Positions 51,018 to 59,752 of a stretch of 64,000 bases of DNA are shown piece after piece. Positions within the stretch are counted from its first letter, which is position 1. Each line of letters opens with the position of its first letter. A program made the translations under genes and the position numbers. Under the pieces are notes generated by a model. The model ran no database searches. It was given only the letters and a program-made list of their open reading frames with translations, and was not told where the DNA came from. This stretch comes from Desulfobaculum sp044987625 (GTDB lineage: Bacteria > Desulfobacterota > Desulfovibrionia > Desulfovibrionales > Desulfovibrionaceae): the NCBI RefSeq assembly GCF_044987625.1, contig NZ_JBJDSB010000002.1, positions 806,001-870,000 of the forward strand, in the 5' to 3' direction.

Positions 51018-54000
51018 ATGAAAAAGAGATACGGAGCGGTTGTCATCGGTGCCGGTATCGGCGGGATACGCGCCGCGCTGGACCTTGCCGAGACAGGCCA
51101 AAAGGTGGCGCTGGTGGACCGGCGTCCCACCATTGGCGGCCTGCTGATGCAGCTTGATTATCAGTTTCCCAGCGACCACTGCGGCATGTGCAAGATGCTT
51201 CCCCTGACCGAGAGGGATTCGTCCAGCCAGTTTTGCCTGCGCAAGGGACTGTTTCATAAGAATATCGACATCCACCTGTCCACGGACCTTGTGGCGGTGG
51301 AGGGCGACCCGGGCACGTTTCAGGTGACGCTGTCCAAGCGTTCCGGCTTTGTGGACCCGTCGCGGTGCATTGGCTGTGGTGAATGCTCCGCCGTGTGCCC
51401 CGTTACCGTGAGTGATGACTTTAATGCCGGGCTGAGCGAGCGGTCGGCTGTGTATCTGCCCATGCCCCTTGCCATCCCGAACCATTATACCGTGGACCTC
51501 GACCATTGCCGCAGGTGCTGGCAGTGCTTCGAGACCTGTCCCACAGGCGCCATCGACTTCAAGTTCAAGGAGCGCGAGAGCTTTGGCGTGCTCATTGCCG
51601 AGGCGGACGACGCGGTCTACGCCGAGCTTGAGGAATGGTTGAAGAGCCTGAACTTCCCTGTGGAGCGCGCCCGCACCGGTGAAGAGGTGCTGGCCCGCGT
51701 GAGCGAGCAGGCCGCGCCGCGGATGGTGCTCTACGGGATGACCCTGCCGGGCGAGAGCGTGGAGCGCGTGGTGTCGCGCGGTATTGAACTGCACCCGGAG
51801 ATGCTCTTTCTGCTCATGGGCGGCGAGGAGGAGCGCGAACGCGCCGAGGCCCTTGTGCAGGACGGCGCCAGGGCCTTTGTGCAGACGCCGCTGGAAAAGG
51901 CCGACTTTGTTCCGTGGCTGGATAAGCTCTATATGCGGCATGTCACGGACCAGCCCTTCTCGGTAGAGGCGGCGGCTGTGGTGCTGGCCGCGGGCTTTGA
52001 CTGCTACGACCCGGCAACGGACCCCTTTGGCGGGGCGGATGTGCTGGGCTACGGCAGTGTGCCCGGCGTTATGACGTCCTTGGAGTTTGAGCGCCTTGCC
52101 AGCTCCACCGGCCCTACGGGCGGACGCCTGCTTGTGCCGGGGACGCAGCGGCCCGCCCGGCGCATAGCGTGGCTGCAATGCGCTGGCTCGCGCGATGTGC
52201 AAAAGCGCGCGTCCTACTGCTCCAGCATCTGCTGCATGATTTCCATCAAGGAAGCCCTGCTGGCGCGCAGGCGCCTTGGGCCGGAGACGGAAACCGCCAT
52301 CTTTTACATGGACATGCGCACCTTTGGAAAGGATTACGAGATGTACCGCCACAGCGCCGAGCACGACGCCGGGGTGCGGTTCATCCCTGCGCGTATCCAT
52401 TCCGTGACGCCCGTGAACCTGCACGACCCCGCCGAAGGGTTGGTGGTGGAGTACCTTGGTGCGGACGGCACGCTGGTGCGCGAGGTGTTCGACATGCTGG
52501 TGCTGGCCGTAGGCGCACGCGCCCCCAAGGGCACGCGAGAGCTTGCGGACGCCGCCGGTGTGGACCTGAACGACCACGGCTGGTGCCAGACCCAGTATTT
52601 TGATCCGTCCCGCACCAGCAGGCTTGGCGTGTACGCGGCTGGCTCCTTCGGCGCGCCGCGCGACATTGCGGAGACCATCGTCACCGCCGGCGCGGCGGCG
52701 GCCGAGGCTTCGCGCCTTATCAACATCTACGCCCCCCTCAAGGAGCAGCAGCCCGACCCCGAACCGGAATACCGCGATGTCTCGCGCGAGACGCCGCGAA
52801 CGCTGCTCGCCCTCTGTTCCGCTTGCCCCATTCTTGAACAGCGCGTGGATATGGATGACCTGACGCGCCGCCTGTCCGCCATGCCCAATGTGGTGCGGGT
52901 GGAGCATGTGGAGCGCGCCTGTACCGGCGAGGGCTGGGAGCGCATTGTGGCGCTGACCAACGAGGTAAAGCCCAACCGCCTGCTCATTGGCGCGTGTATG
53001 CCCTACGCCTATGTGCCGCGCCTGCGCGAGCTTGGGGCGTCCATAGGCCTCAAGCCCGCGCTCATGGACGTGGCGGACATCTATACGCCGCTCTTAGCCC
53101 ACGACGCAGAGGTCAACGGCACCACCACACAGGAGAAGGTCTTTGCCGCCCTGAATATGGCCGCAGTGCGTTTGCAGGACGCGGACCCCTCGCCTTTGCC
53201 GCCGCCGCAGACCGTGGCGCGTGAGGCTTTGGTCCTTGGTGGCGGTTTGGCGGGTATGACGGCGGCCATGAGTGTTGCTGACCACGGCTACAACGTCTGC
53301 CTGGTGGAGGAGGGCGAAGAGCTTGGCGGGCTGGCCCGTCACCTGCGCACCACCCTGCAGGGAGAGGACCCGCAGAAGTACCTGACGGAGCTTGTGGAAC
53401 AGGTGGAGAAGCACCCCAACATCACCGTACGGACCGAGTCGCGGGCCGTGCTGTCCATGGGCCGGGCCGGACGCTTTATGAGCGTAATATCCACCCCGGA
53501 CGGCGCGCTGCCCCTTGAGCACGGCGTGTCCATCATCGCCACCGGCGGGCGCGAAGGCCGCATATGGGACTACAGCTACCGCGTGGACAAGCGCATTCTG
53601 AGTCAGCTTGAGCTGGAGGACGCGCTGGCATCGGGCACGCTGGATACCGGCGGCCTGCGCAGCGTGGTGATGGTGCAGTGCTGGCGCTCGCGCGATGGGC
53701 ACCGCAACTACTGCAGCCGGGTGTGCTGCCAAAGCGCGCTCAAGAACCTTTTGCATATCAAGCGTAAGAACCCGGACGTACAGGTCTACGTCTTCTACCG
53801 CGACATCATGACCTATGGCTTTGCCGAGGACTTCTACACCGAGGCCCGCAGACAGGGGGCCATCTTCATCCGCTACGACGTGGACAGCCCCCCGCAGGTG
53901 AAGGCCGAAGGCGACGACGTGGTGGTACGCGGCTACGACCCCGTCCTGCGGCGCGACATTGAAATACGCCCGGACCTTGTGGCGCTGGCCACAGGCATAG

Positions 54001-54494
54001 AGCCGGGAGAGAACGCGGACATCGCCGAGGTGTTTGGCGTGCAGACCGACGAGAACGGCTTCTTCCGCGAGGCGGAGTCCAAGTGGCGGCCCGTGGACTT
54101 TCTGAAGCAGGGCGTCTTTGTCTGCGGGCTGGCGCGGGGACCGGGGTCCATGGCCGAAACGGTGGCTTCCGCCAAGGCCGCGGCCCAGCGCGCGGTACGC
54201 ATCCTGAGCGTGAAGCGCCTCACCTGCGGCAATGTGGTGGCCGAGGTGCGCGACAGTCTTTGCTCCCGCTGTGGTCTGTGCATCGACTTCTGCCCCTACG
54301 GCGCGCGGCGTCTTGACCTGACGGAAAACCGCATCAAGGTGGACGAGCTTTTGTGTCAGGGGTGCGGGTCGTGCACGGCGGTGTGCCCCAATAGTGCCAG
54401 CGTCATGCGCGGGTTCAGGGACGCCCAGATGATGAAGGTCATCGACGCGGCGCTGACGCGGCCCCTGGTGGCCGAAACAAAGGACGGTGGATGA
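51018..54494 (+). CDS. Double HdrA-like protein with embedded receiver domain (1158 aa)
   Basis: Two HdrA units are fused. The first has FAD motif VVIGAGIGGIRAALDLAETG (8-27), a 2[4Fe-4S] module (C117-C127 and C164-C174), and the remaining HdrA FAD segments from about 315. Between them, residues about 189-306 read as a CheY-like receiver (VLIAEADDAVYAELEEWLKS, RMVLYGMTLPGE, FVQTPLEKADF). Its phosphoacceptor Asp is replaced by Gly240 and the conserved Lys by Thr290. The second unit begins with an HdrA N-terminal domain (about 595-700), then FAD motif LVLGGGLAGMTAA (about 739) and a C-terminal 2[4Fe-4S] module. GAGG precedes the start; the stop overlaps hdrC by four bases. Confidence 0.88.
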   Translation: MKKRYGAVVIGAGIGGIRAALDLAETGQKVALVDRRPTIGGLLMQLDYQFPSDHCGMCKMLPLTERDSSSQFCLRKGLFHKNIDIHLSTDLVAVEGDPGTFQVTLSKRSGFVDPSRCIGCGECSAVCPVTVSDDFNAGLSERSAVYLPMPLAIPNHYTVDLDHCRRCWQCFETCPTGAIDFKFKERESFGVLIAEADDAVYAELEEWLKSLNFPVERARTGEEVLARVSEQAAPRMVLYGMTLPGESVERVVSRGIELHPEMLFLLMGGEEERERAEALVQDGARAFVQTPLEKADFVPWLDKLYMRHVTDQPFSVEAAAVVLAAGFDCYDPATDPFGGADVLGYGSVPGVMTSLEFERLASSTGPTGGRLLVPGTQRPARRIAWLQCAGSRDVQKRASYCSSICCMISIKEALLARRRLGPETETAIFYMDMRTFGKDYEMYRHSAEHDAGVRFIPARIHSVTPVNLHDPAEGLVVEYLGADGTLVREVFDMLVLAVGARAPKGTRELADAAGVDLNDHGWCQTQYFDPSRTSRLGVYAAGSFGAPRDIAETIVTAGAAAAEASRLINIYAPLKEQQPDPEPEYRDVSRETPRTLLALCSACPILEQRVDMDDLTRRLSAMPNVVRVEHVERACTGEGWERIVALTNEVKPNRLLIGACMPYAYVPRLRELGASIGLKPALMDVADIYTPLLAHDAEVNGTTTQEKVFAALNMAAVRLQDADPSPLPPPQTVAREALVLGGGLAGMTAAMSVADHGYNVCLVEEGEELGGLARHLRTTLQGEDPQKYLTELVEQVEKHPNITVRTESRAVLSMGRAGRFMSVISTPDGALPLEHGVSIIATGGREGRIWDYSYRVDKRILSQLELEDALASGTLDTGGLRSVVMVQCWRSRDGHRNYCSRVCCQSALKNLLHIKRKNPDVQVYVFYRDIMTYGFAEDFYTEARRQGAIFIRYDVDSPPQVKAEGDDVVVRGYDPVLRRDIEIRPDLVALATGIEPGENADIAEVFGVQTDENGFFREAESKWRPVDFLKQGVFVCGLARGPGSMAETVASAKAAAQRAVRILSVKRLTCGNVVAEVRDSLCSRCGLCIDFCPYGARRLDLTENRIKVDELLCQGCGSCTAVCPNSASVMRGFRDAQMMKVIDAALTRPLVAETKDGG

Positions 54495-55054
54495 TGCGAG
54501 CCGAAACAGCCCAGAACGCGGCACGGGCCGAAAGCCTGCTCAAGGACATCCGCGAGGAGTTGCGGGCCTGTATGCAGTGCGGAACCTGTAGCGCCAGCTG
54601 TCCGAACAGCCACGCCATGGACCTGACCCCGCGGCGCATGTGGCGGATGATCCTGTGCGGGCTGGAGGACGAGGTGCTGGCGAGCAATACCTTCTACCTG
54701 TGTTCGTCCTGCTACAGTTGTACGCTGCGCTGTCCGCGCGGCCTGCCGCTGACCAGCGCCATGGCCGCGCTCAAGCGCCTTGCCCAGCTTCGCAGTGCGC
54801 CGGGGGCGGCGGCGCATACCGCGTTTTACCGCGCGTTTGTGGACAATATCCGCCGGCATGGCCGCGTGCGCGAGGCAGACCTTATGGCGCGGTATCTGCT
54901 GGCGGCAAAGAATCCCGGCCTTGCCATGCGCTTTGCCCCCCTTGGTCTGCGGATGCTCGGCAAGGGCAAGGTTCACCCGCTGGGTGGACAGCATGTGGAC
55001 TGTGACCTGAGCGCGCTGTTTGACGCGGCGCGGGAAAGGGAAGGACTGCCATGA
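54491..55054 (+). CDS. hdrC: Heterodisulfide reductase subunit C (187 aa)
   Basis: Iron-sulfur subunit passing electrons from HdrA to HdrB. Two [4Fe-4S] motifs, CMQCGTCSASCP and CSSCYSCTLRCP, are followed by a helical C-terminal part. The ATG at 54491 overlaps the previous stop (ATGA), and the stop overlaps hdrB the same way, so translation is coupled. Length matches HdrC (about 185). Confidence 0.94.
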   Translation: MMRAETAQNAARAESLLKDIREELRACMQCGTCSASCPNSHAMDLTPRRMWRMILCGLEDEVLASNTFYLCSSCYSCTLRCPRGLPLTSAMAALKRLAQLRSAPGAAAHTAFYRAFVDNIRRHGRVREADLMARYLLAAKNPGLAMRFAPLGLRMLGKGKVHPLGGQHVDCDLSALFDAAREREGLP

Positions 55055-55968
55055 CCACATACGCCTATTATCCCGGATGCTCCCTGACCGAGAGCGCCAA
55101 GGAGTTTGATGTCTCCACCCGTTTGGTGATGGAGCGCCTTGGGGCCGATGTCAGGGAAATAGACGGCTGGACCTGCTGCGGCGCAAGCGCGGTGGAGTCC
55201 GTCAGCAGTACGCTGACGCACGCCCTCCCGGCGCGCAATATCGCCCTTGCCCAGCGGCAGATGCCGGAGGCCGACATCCTTGTGCCGTGCAGCGCCTGCT
55301 ACCTGAACCACCTGCGGGTGGAAAAGGACGTGATGCCCGATAGGGCGACCCTCTCCGGCGTGAATGACCTGCTGGGGGCCGAGGGTCTCAGCCTTGCGGC
55401 AACGGGCGGGCGCGTGCGGCACATTCTGGACGTGCTGGTGAACGACATCGGCGTGCAGCGGCTGCGCGAGAGCATCACAAAGCCCCTTGGCGGGGTGGTG
55501 GTTGCTCCCTACTACGGATGCCAAATTGTGCGGCCGCATGCGGACTTTGACAACCCGGAACGGCCCCGGAGCATGGAGCCTCTCCTTGCGGCGCTGGGGG
55601 CCGAGGTTTTGCAGTGGGACATGGGAGCGCGGTGCTGCGGCGCGTCGCTTATGGCGACGCGGCAGGATGCGGCGTTGGTTTCCGTGGGGCGCATTCTGGA
55701 CGCCGCGCACGGAGCGGACGTTATCGTGACCGTATGCCCCATGTGTCAAATGAATCTGGAGGCCTACCAAGCACAGGCCATACGCGGCGGCCACGCCCGG
55801 CAGGGACGCCCCGTGGTGTACCTGACCCAGCTTTTGGGGCTTGGCATGGGCTTTTCGGAGGAGGAGATGCTTCTCGGCAGAAACATGGCACCCAAAGGCT
55901 CCTACGCGGAGCGCGCGCAGACGCCTGCGGCAGGGGCCGAGGACGCCGTGGAGCCGGGAAACACCTAA
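55051..55968 (+). CDS. hdrB: Heterodisulfide reductase subunit B (305 aa)
   Basis: Catalytic subunit with two CCG domains binding noncubane [4Fe-4S] clusters. The first CCG has YYPGCSL, WTCCGASA and PCSACYLN; the second has YYGCQIVRP, RCCGASLM and CPMCQMNLEAYQ. All expected Cys are present. The natural disulfide substrate in sulfate reducers is uncertain since coenzymes M and B are absent. It is translationally coupled to hdrC and 16 bp upstream of the Usp gene. Confidence 0.94.
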   Translation: MTTYAYYPGCSLTESAKEFDVSTRLVMERLGADVREIDGWTCCGASAVESVSSTLTHALPARNIALAQRQMPEADILVPCSACYLNHLRVEKDVMPDRATLSGVNDLLGAEGLSLAATGGRVRHILDVLVNDIGVQRLRESITKPLGGVVVAPYYGCQIVRPHADFDNPERPRSMEPLLAALGAEVLQWDMGARCCGASLMATRQDAALVSVGRILDAAHGADVIVTVCPMCQMNLEAYQAQAIRGGHARQGRPVVYLTQLLGLGMGFSEEEMLLGRNMAPKGSYAERAQTPAAGAEDAVEPGNT

Positions 55969-55984
55969 ACAGAAGGAGGAGGTC

Positions 55985-56950
55985 ATGTTCAAGGACATCA
56001 TTTTGGCGGTAACGCCTTCGGAGATTTGCGAGTGCGCCGCCGATGCAGCTATCGGCTTTGCCCAGCGCTTCGACGCGAAGCTCTACATGCTGCACGTCTG
56101 CGGCATGGCCCAGGGCTGGGGATCGGTGGAGCATCTGGTGCCGTCCGGCGAGGCAGACCGCATCAAGGGCAGCATTGAAGAGTACTACGCGGAAAAGCTG
56201 AAGAGTGTGCCCGAATGTCAGGTTCTGGTGACTCCGGGAATGCCGCATGCGGAGATTCTGCGCTCCGCGCGCAAGTATAACGCCGATCTCATCGTCATGG
56301 GTCCGCATACCAAGGACTACGCGGAAACGCGCTCCAAGATGTGGGGCATGGCGGGCAGCACTTTGGAAAAGGTCAGCCAGAAGGCCCGGTGCCCGGTGAT
56401 GATCGTCACGCGCAGCACCCCCTATGGCGAGAACTCCTTCGGCAACATCGTGGTCGCCACGGACTTTTCCGAGCAGGCCGAATGCGCTGTGCACTACGGC
56501 GCCCAGCTGGCGCGCAACTACAAGGCCAGCCTCACTATTCTGCACGTTCTGGACGTGGACACCGCAACGGACGCGCACATGCCCGCACAGACTGTCATTG
56601 AGCGCAAGACCGCCGAGGCGCTGGAACGCATGGACAGGGAATTCACGGAGCGCCTCGCAGGTGTGCAGCACTTTGAATACCAGTGCTGGGAAGGCAAGCC
56701 CGCCATGGAGATTCTGAAGCTGGCGCGTCTGAAGAAGGCGGACCTTATCCTCATGGCGCACCACTCCAAGGAGCAGGACCCTGAGAAGGCCTTCCTTGGG
56801 TCCACGGTGGCTCAGGTGGCGCTTAACGCCTCCTGCCCGACCATGAGCATCAACCGCCACTTCGACCTGCGCTGTGGCATGATGTACGACCAGTCCGGAC
56901 AGGTGGTGGACAGCAAGACTGAAAGCGAAAGCGTGGGCGAAGGCTTGTGA
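55985..56950 (+). CDS. Tandem universal stress protein (321 aa)
   Basis: Two UspA domains, each with the start (FKDIILAVTPSE; FGNIVVATDFSEQ) and the nucleotide-loop region (DLIVMGPHTKDY ... GSTLEKVSQKARCPVMIV; DLILMAHHSKEQ ... GSTVAQVALNASCPTMSI). The GxTxxK/N-like ends suggest possible ATP binding. GGAGGAGGTC precedes the start at 55985; an upstream in-frame start overlaps hdrB. It is embedded in the Hdr operon, a position suggesting a regulatory or stabilising role. Confidence 0.9.
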   Translation: MFKDIILAVTPSEICECAADAAIGFAQRFDAKLYMLHVCGMAQGWGSVEHLVPSGEADRIKGSIEEYYAEKLKSVPECQVLVTPGMPHAEILRSARKYNADLIVMGPHTKDYAETRSKMWGMAGSTLEKVSQKARCPVMIVTRSTPYGENSFGNIVVATDFSEQAECAVHYGAQLARNYKASLTILHVLDVDTATDAHMPAQTVIERKTAEALERMDREFTERLAGVQHFEYQCWEGKPAMEILKLARLKKADLILMAHHSKEQDPEKAFLGSTVAQVALNASCPTMSINRHFDLRCGMMYDQSGQVVDSKTESESVGEGL

Positions 56951-57009
56951 CTGCACGGACCGGCGCTGCGGCCCATGCTCCGGCGCCGGTCCCAATACGG
57001 GAGGCCATT

Positions 57010-58305
57010 ATGGCAGAGACCGTCATCCTTTCTCCCGAACGGACCGGGACCTTCAAGGACAAGGTCAAGGCCATGCTGCCGGACGGCGGCAACCTTGATT
57101 TGTGTCTGACGTGCGGGCTGTGTTCCGCCGGGTGTCCCGCCACGGGGCTGGAGGATATGGACCCCCGCAAGTTCCTGCGCATGTGCGCCTACGGCATGGA
57201 TGAGGAAGTGACCACCACGCCGTGGGTATGGATGTGCACCATGTGCCAGCGGTGCGTCTATGCCTGCCCCATGAAAATCGACATCCCGCGCCTGGTGTAC
57301 GAGGCGCGGGCAAGCTGGCCGCGTGAGGAGCGCCCCAAGGGCATACGCGGCTCGTGCGATGTGGCGCAGGGCACCGCCACCAACAGCGCCATGGGCGCAT
57401 CCTCGGAGGACTTCCGCTTCGTCATTGAAGACGTGGCCGAAGAGGTGCGCGAAATGCAGGAGGCCTGCAAGGACATCATCGTTCCCATGAACAAAAAGGG
57501 CGCGAAGTACTTCATGAATCAAAACTCGCGTGAGCCTATGACTGAGCCGGACGAGATGGTGCCCCTGTGGAAGATTCTGAACATCGTAGGGGCGGACTGG
57601 ACCTACGGCGACGTGGGCTGGGCCGCGGAGAATTATTGCATGTTCCTCGCCGATGACGCGGCGTGGGAAGCTGTCGTGCGCAACAAAGTCAAAGCAGTGG
57701 AGGAGCTTGGATGCCAGTATTGGCTCAACACCGAGTGAGGCCACGAAATGTACGCGGTCCGGGCCGGACTGCAAAAATTCGGCATTACGCCAAAGTTTGA
57801 GATCGAAAGCATCATCCGGTGCTACGCGCGCTGGATACGCGAAGGACGGCTGCCCGTGAGCTCTGCTTGGAACGATGACCTCGGCATCACCTTCACACTG
57901 CAGGACCCCTGTCAGCTTATCCGCAAGTCCTTCGGCGACCCCGTCGCAGAGGACCTGCGCTTTGTGGTGAAAAGCGTGGTTGGTGAGAAAAACTTCATCG
58001 ACATGGTCCCGAACAGAACCAACAACTACTGCTGCGGCGGAGGCGGCGGCTTCCTCCAGTCGGGCTTTACCGAGGCGCGGCGCGCCTACGGCAAGCGCAA
58101 GTTCGACCAGATAACCGCCACCGGGGCGAAGTATTGCATTGCCCCGTGCCACAACTGCCATTCGCAGATTCACGACCTGTCCGAGTTCTACGAAGGGCAC
58201 TTCCCGGTGGTGCACCTGTGGACGCTCATCTGCCTGTCCATGGGCGTGCTGGGCGAGAACGAACGCTCCTACCTCGGGGAGGATTTAGCCGAAGTCGGGC
58301 TGTAG
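57010..58305 (+). CDS. HdrD/TmcB-like iron-sulfur protein, probable selenoprotein (431 aa, UGA read as Sec)
   Basis: Two [4Fe-4S] motifs (C32-C42 and C76-C86) come first. A CCG domain follows, with QDPCQ (C301), NNYCCGGGG (C341/C342) and CIAPCHNC (C376-C383). Codon 243 is TGA at 57736-57738, inside WLNTE-TGA-GHEMYAVRAG, where HdrD/DsrK/TmcB relatives have a CGH motif. The same frame continues to 58305 with matching family sequence; the next in-frame ATG has no ribosome-binding site. A stem-loop at 57754-57772 fits a bacterial SECIS. Closest in layout to TmcB of the Tmc complex, but no tmcA/C/D genes follow. GGGAGG precedes the start. It ends the Hdr operon. Confidence 0.85.
57754..57772 (+). 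promoter_or_regulatory. Candidate bacterial SECIS stem-loop
   Basis: GCGGTCCG pairs with CGGACTGC (one G-T pair) around loop GGC. The loop begins 24 bases after the TGA, and its first two bases are G, matching the known bacterial SECIS geometry for SelB recruitment. Confidence 0.65.
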
Positions 58306-58330
58306 CCGGTGCGGAAGGTGTATGGACGAT

Positions 58331-58364
58331 GGGCCGAAGCGTGGGGGCGCTTCGGCCCTTTTCT
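58331..58364 (+). terminator. Intrinsic terminator of the Hdr cluster
   Basis: GGGCCGAAGCG, loop TGGGGG, CGCTTCGGCCC, then TTTTCTT. The stem is perfect over 11 bp. Confidence 0.92.
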
Positions 58365-58599
58365 TGTGTGTGCTGTGCGGCGGGCTGGCCGCTGCGGCGA
58401 TATGTGGCACTGTGGAAGCTTGGAAAGGCCCCTTTATCTGGCCGTGTGGCGCGGTGGTCCTGCGTGGGCGGTGAATGGCATCCGCGTGCATCTATTTGAC
58501 TTTGCTTGGCGAAAAAGGGAAAAGAAGTGCACAATGCGGTAAAGCTCTTTGGCGGCGGCTTGGCTCTTATCCGACACACGGCACACCTGCGGAGGCACT

Positions 58600-59202
58600 A
58601 TGTATTTCCACGACGACGATGCGGAGCACAGCGCTTCGGAATCGGCCATGATTCACCGCCTGTGGACAGTTATCCGCGGCTGCGTCAAGGCGCTGGCCGT
58701 GCTTATGACGGCGGTTATCTTTTGGGGGATGCTGGACGTCATCTGGGTGCTGTATGAGCGCATGACCACCCCGCCCATGCTCCTACTCAACATCAACGAC
58801 ATCCTCGCCACGTTTGGCGCGTTTATGGCTGTGCTCATCGCCATTGAAATCTTCGCCAACATCATCGTGTATCTGGAATCGGAAATGATTCACCTGAAGC
58901 TGGTGCTGTCCACGGCGCTTATGGCTGCGGCCCGAAAGGTTATTGTGCTGGACTTTTCCGTGAACACGTTTCTTGAGGTGTTTTCCCTTGCCGGGGTTAT
59001 ACTGGCCCTGAGTGTTGGCTATTGGCTCATTTGCCACCGCAGCAAGTGCCTGCTGATGTCGTCCATGTCCAACACGGAGGAGAGCGCGGCTGTGTGCCCG
59101 CTTTTCCCGCGCAATGGCGAGAACGGCGGCGGGAAGGGTGACGCGGAGAAGGCCAAAGAGCACGCCAGCGCGCCCACGCCGCAGGAGAAGGGCGAAGCGT
59201 AG
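58600..59202 (+). CDS. PsiE-family membrane protein (200 aa)
   Basis: Resembles phosphate-starvation-inducible PsiE: four membrane helices with the conserved LLNINDILATFGAFMAVLIAIEIFANI segment (quoted in part) and ARKVIVLDF. The C-terminal 50 residues are charged and lineage-specific. GGAGG lies four bases before the start at 58600. Function is unknown. It is 235 bp after the Hdr terminator and likely co-transcribed with the next small gene. Confidence 0.8.
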   Translation: MYFHDDDAEHSASESAMIHRLWTVIRGCVKALAVLMTAVIFWGMLDVIWVLYERMTTPPMLLLNINDILATFGAFMAVLIAIEIFANIIVYLESEMIHLKLVLSTALMAAARKVIVLDFSVNTFLEVFSLAGVILALSVGYWLICHRSKCLLMSSMSNTEESAAVCPLFPRNGENGGGKGDAEKAKEHASAPTPQEKGEA

Positions 59203-59262
59203 GCGATGCGTACTCGGCGAAGCGCGTCTTTGCGGCGCGTGGAGCCAAAGGGGGATGGAGCA

Positions 59263-59610
59263 ATGGACAGAGGTGAACGGGTGGTGCTTGGCGCGGTGAT
59301 GGTGTGGGGGCTGGTTGCGCTCCTGTGCTGGAGCGCGCCCCGCGTGCACGCCGAGGACGCGACGTGTGAGGACGTCTACGCCATCTACAAGACCTGCTAT
59401 GACGGCGGGCGACAGATGGACCAGAGCGGGTGCGATTATCTGGTGCAGGCCCTTGGACCGCGTCTAATGGGCGAGGACGGTCTTTCCGGCTTTTCAGCGG
59501 CGCTGTCCGTCGCCATGTGCAAGCGCGGGTGCGAGGACGGAGCAAGCGGCAAAAAGGCCATGAGCATGCGGGAATTTCGCCGCGAGTTTTGTGGCGGCAA
59601 GTTGAAGTAA
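59263..59610 (+). CDS. Small secreted Cys-containing hypothetical protein (115 aa)
   Basis: I do not recognise this protein. A signal peptide (VVLGAVMVWGLVALLCWSAP, ending VHA) is followed by a mature part with six Cys, suggesting disulfides or metal binding in the periplasm. The start at 59263 has GGAG close by; an ATG at 59206 would extend the n-region. It lies after psiE and before a strong terminator. Confidence 0.55.
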   Translation: MDRGERVVLGAVMVWGLVALLCWSAPRVHAEDATCEDVYAIYKTCYDGGRQMDQSGCDYLVQALGPRLMGEDGLSGFSAALSVAMCKRGCEDGASGKKAMSMREFRREFCGGKLK

Positions 59611-59639
59611 ACGCTGCAGCCCGGCACAGCGGCGGAGAG

Positions 59640-59678
59640 CGGGGCGCTTCGGCATATGGTCCGAAGCGCCCCGTTTTG
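59640..59678 (+). terminator. Intrinsic terminator after small secreted protein gene
   Basis: CGGGGCGCTTCGG, loop, CCGAAGCGCCCCG, then TTTTGC. Confidence 0.85.
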
Positions 59679-59752
59679 CGCGCGAAAAAGCCCGCGGGGC
59701 GGATGCGCCGCGTGGCTGTTGGCGTTGACTGCGCCGGGGTGAGGGGTGGGCG

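Noticed and set aside
49764..52907. 1047-codon minus-strand open frame opposite the FrhB-like and double HdrA genes
   Set aside because: Antisense shadow of genes with clear motifs.
47279..55968. QmoABC or HdrABC-FlxABCD identity for the cluster
   Set aside because: There is no QmoC-type membrane subunit and no FlxA/B/C module; gene sizes and order differ.
57736..57738. TGA as an ordinary stop separating two genes
   Set aside because: Family sequence continues in the same frame, the second part has no start signal, and a SECIS-like stem-loop follows.
57010..58305. Tmc transmembrane complex operon
   Set aside because: Only a TmcB-like protein is present; no multiheme cytochrome c3, cytochrome b or TmcD gene follows.
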